Shown piece after piece: positions 6,585 to 6,946 of a stretch of DNA of 6,946 nt. The translations under genes and the position numbers were made by a program. Every line of letters begins with the position of its first letter. The first letter of the stretch is position 1. The notes beneath the pieces were generated by a model. It had not been told where the DNA came from. It was given only the letters and a program-made list of their open reading frames with translations, and did no database searches. The DNA comes from Thiotrichaceae bacterium (GTDB lineage Bacteria > Pseudomonadota > Gammaproteobacteria > Thiotrichales > Thiotrichaceae), in contig JALVDQ010000457.1 in the NCBI GenBank assembly GCA_027008885.1, forward strand, positions 1 through 6,946, written 5' to 3'.

Positions 6585-6605
6585 GTTGCGCAGGATTGCT
6601 GCAAC
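6585..6605 (+). repeat. Small hairpin at the start of repeat block B
   Basis: GTTGC (6585-6589) plus GCA (6590-6592) pairs with TGC (6597-6599) and GCAAC (6601-6605), with a GGAT loop and one bulged T at 6600. It overlaps the first bases of the block shared with 80-138, but that copy lacks the complementary left arm, so the hairpin itself is not conserved. Confidence 0.4.
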
Positions 6606-6650
6606 CATACGCAACCAAGCAGATCTGCTTGGTTGCGTAAACTTCACCAA
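6592..6650 (+). repeat. Dispersed repeat block, copy B, with a perfect 32-bp palindrome
   Basis: Homologous to 80-138 in direct orientation. Within it, 6608-6639 is a perfect 32-bp palindrome centred on AGATCT, with outer arms TACGCAACCAAGCAGA and its complement. With no loop it is more likely a cruciform-forming or protein-binding site, or the core of a mobile repeat, than a transcription terminator, and no T-tract follows. It lies in the 347-base gene-free stretch 6531-6877. Confidence 0.7.
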
Positions 6651-6666
6651 TCTACATGCTGTCCCC

Positions 6667-6699
6667 CTCTGTCTTCTGTCCTCTGTCTTCCGTCTTCTG
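6667..6699. repeat. Pyrimidine microsatellite (14-bp units)
   Basis: Two 14-base units (CTCTGTCTTCTGTC and CTCTGTCTTCCGTC, one difference) stand in tandem, followed by a partial TTCTG. One strand is purely C/T apart from G in each TGT or CGT. It sits between block B and C-rich motif copy 4. Its short repeat unit makes it prone to slippage; no function is visible. Confidence 0.65.
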
Positions 6700-6701
6700 C
6701 T

Positions 6702-6731
6702 ACCCATCCCCCCACTTTTTTACATATTTTT
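6702..6731 (+). repeat. C-rich 30-nt dispersed motif, copy 4
   Basis: ACCCATCCCCCC, AC, TTTTTT, ACATATTTTT. It differs from copy 1 only in the two bases after the C-run. It lies exactly 152 bases after copy 3, so copies 3 and 4 frame block B and the microsatellite as direct repeats, immediately upstream of the probable rng promoter. Confidence 0.75.
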
Positions 6732-6751
6732 AATTTGCTGAGTAAGCCTTT

Positions 6752-6780
6752 TTGACTCACTCCAGCCATTAAACTAAACT
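6752..6780 (+). promoter_or_regulatory. Probable sigma-70 promoter of rng
   Basis: TTGACT (6752-6757) and TAAACT (6775-6780) are separated by 17 bases and match the consensus at five and four of six positions. Transcription would begin near 6787 and leave a leader of about 90 bases before the rng ATG. A second, weaker pair, TTGTCC (6847-6852) with TAAAAA (6870-6875), would give an almost leaderless transcript. Confidence 0.4.
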
Positions 6781-6877
6781 TGCTGGTGTACGAAACAGTT
6801 TGGTATTTCTGTTATCAAACGGCGAAAGATAAATCACCGCTCTTACTTGTCCTTCACGCTCATCCGGAATAAAAATA

Positions 6878-6946
6878 ATGAATGCAGAGATACTTATCAA
6901 TATCACCCCCCAGGAATCACGGGTTGCTTTCCTTGAAAACAGTATT
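6878..6946 (+). CDS. rng: Ribonuclease G, N-terminal fragment (continues past the window)
   Basis: The first 23 codons read MNAEILINITPQESRVAFLE and on. They match the characteristic start of RNase G (E. coli begins MTAELLVNVTPSETRVA), the single-strand endoribonuclease that matures the 5' end of 16S rRNA and degrades some mRNAs in the cytoplasm. The window ends before the S1 and catalytic domains, so integrity cannot be judged. GGA at 6866-6868, nine bases before the ATG, is a modest ribosome site. In many gammaproteobacteria maf lies just upstream; here that position is taken by repeats and the unknown paralogue pair. RNase E shares the fold but has a different N-terminus, so rng is the better call. 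Confidence 0.85.
   Translation, partial: MNAEILINITPQESRVAFLENSI

Noticed and set aside
6432..6707. Minus-strand open frame of 91 codons across the palindrome and microsatellite.
   Set aside because: Its N-terminus is the translated pyrimidine microsatellite (KTEDRRQR) and its C-terminus is antisense to the second paralogue.
6769..6946. Minus-strand frame open for at least 58 codons, opposite the rng start and its upstream region, ending at a TAA at 6769-6771.
   Set aside because: It overlaps a well-supported rng start on the other strand, has no start visible except an internal GTG at 6904-6906, and runs through the probable rng promoter. It could be the end of a convergent gene but nothing identifies it.
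1..6946. CRISPR array, tRNA or rRNA genes.
   Set aside because: The repeats are few, irregularly spaced and lack uniform spacers, and no cloverleaf or rRNA-like stretch was seen.

Overview
The window looks like part of a gammaproteobacterial chromosome of moderate G+C content. The clearest marker is the last 69 bases, which encode the N-terminus of ribonuclease G, a housekeeping gene. The other recognisable genes (MscS-type channel, desulforubrerythrin, NADPH-dependent FMN reductase) occur widely in Proteobacteria, so the phylum is fairly safe, the class is a guess from RNase G, and no genus can be named.

Layout, all genes on the + strand. 1-230: non-coding, with a hairpin, a 59-bp repeat block and an inverted copy of a C-rich 30-nt repeat. 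231-1316: MscS-family channel. 1318-1974: desulforubrerythrin, one base after the channel stop and probably translationally coupled to it. 1975-2119: intergenic region with a strong hairpin built on another copy of the C-rich repeat. 2120-2731: FMN reductase. 2732-2995: spacer with CGCAGAGA repeats and a candidate -10 box. 2996-5431: exported protein of about 811 residues with a clan GH-A-like barrel (NE and E motifs) and a C-terminal CBM9-like domain. 5508-5963 and 6087-6530: two tandem paralogues of an unrecognised small protein with one C-terminal membrane helix. 6531-6877: repeat-rich spacer with two more C-rich copies, a perfect 32-bp palindrome, a pyrimidine microsatellite and a probable promoter. 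6878-end: start of rng.

The genes do not form one obvious pathway. The channel, desulforubrerythrin and flavin reductase suggest stress physiology (osmotic and peroxide defence), and the last two could both act in redox chemistry, but no direct link is shown. The exported glycosidase-like protein and the two tail-anchored paralogues are the least understood part. The most distinctive feature of the window is its repeat family: a 30-nt C-rich motif in four copies, and a 59-bp palindromic block present once at each end in direct orientation, so that the whole gene block next to rng is bracketed by related repeats.
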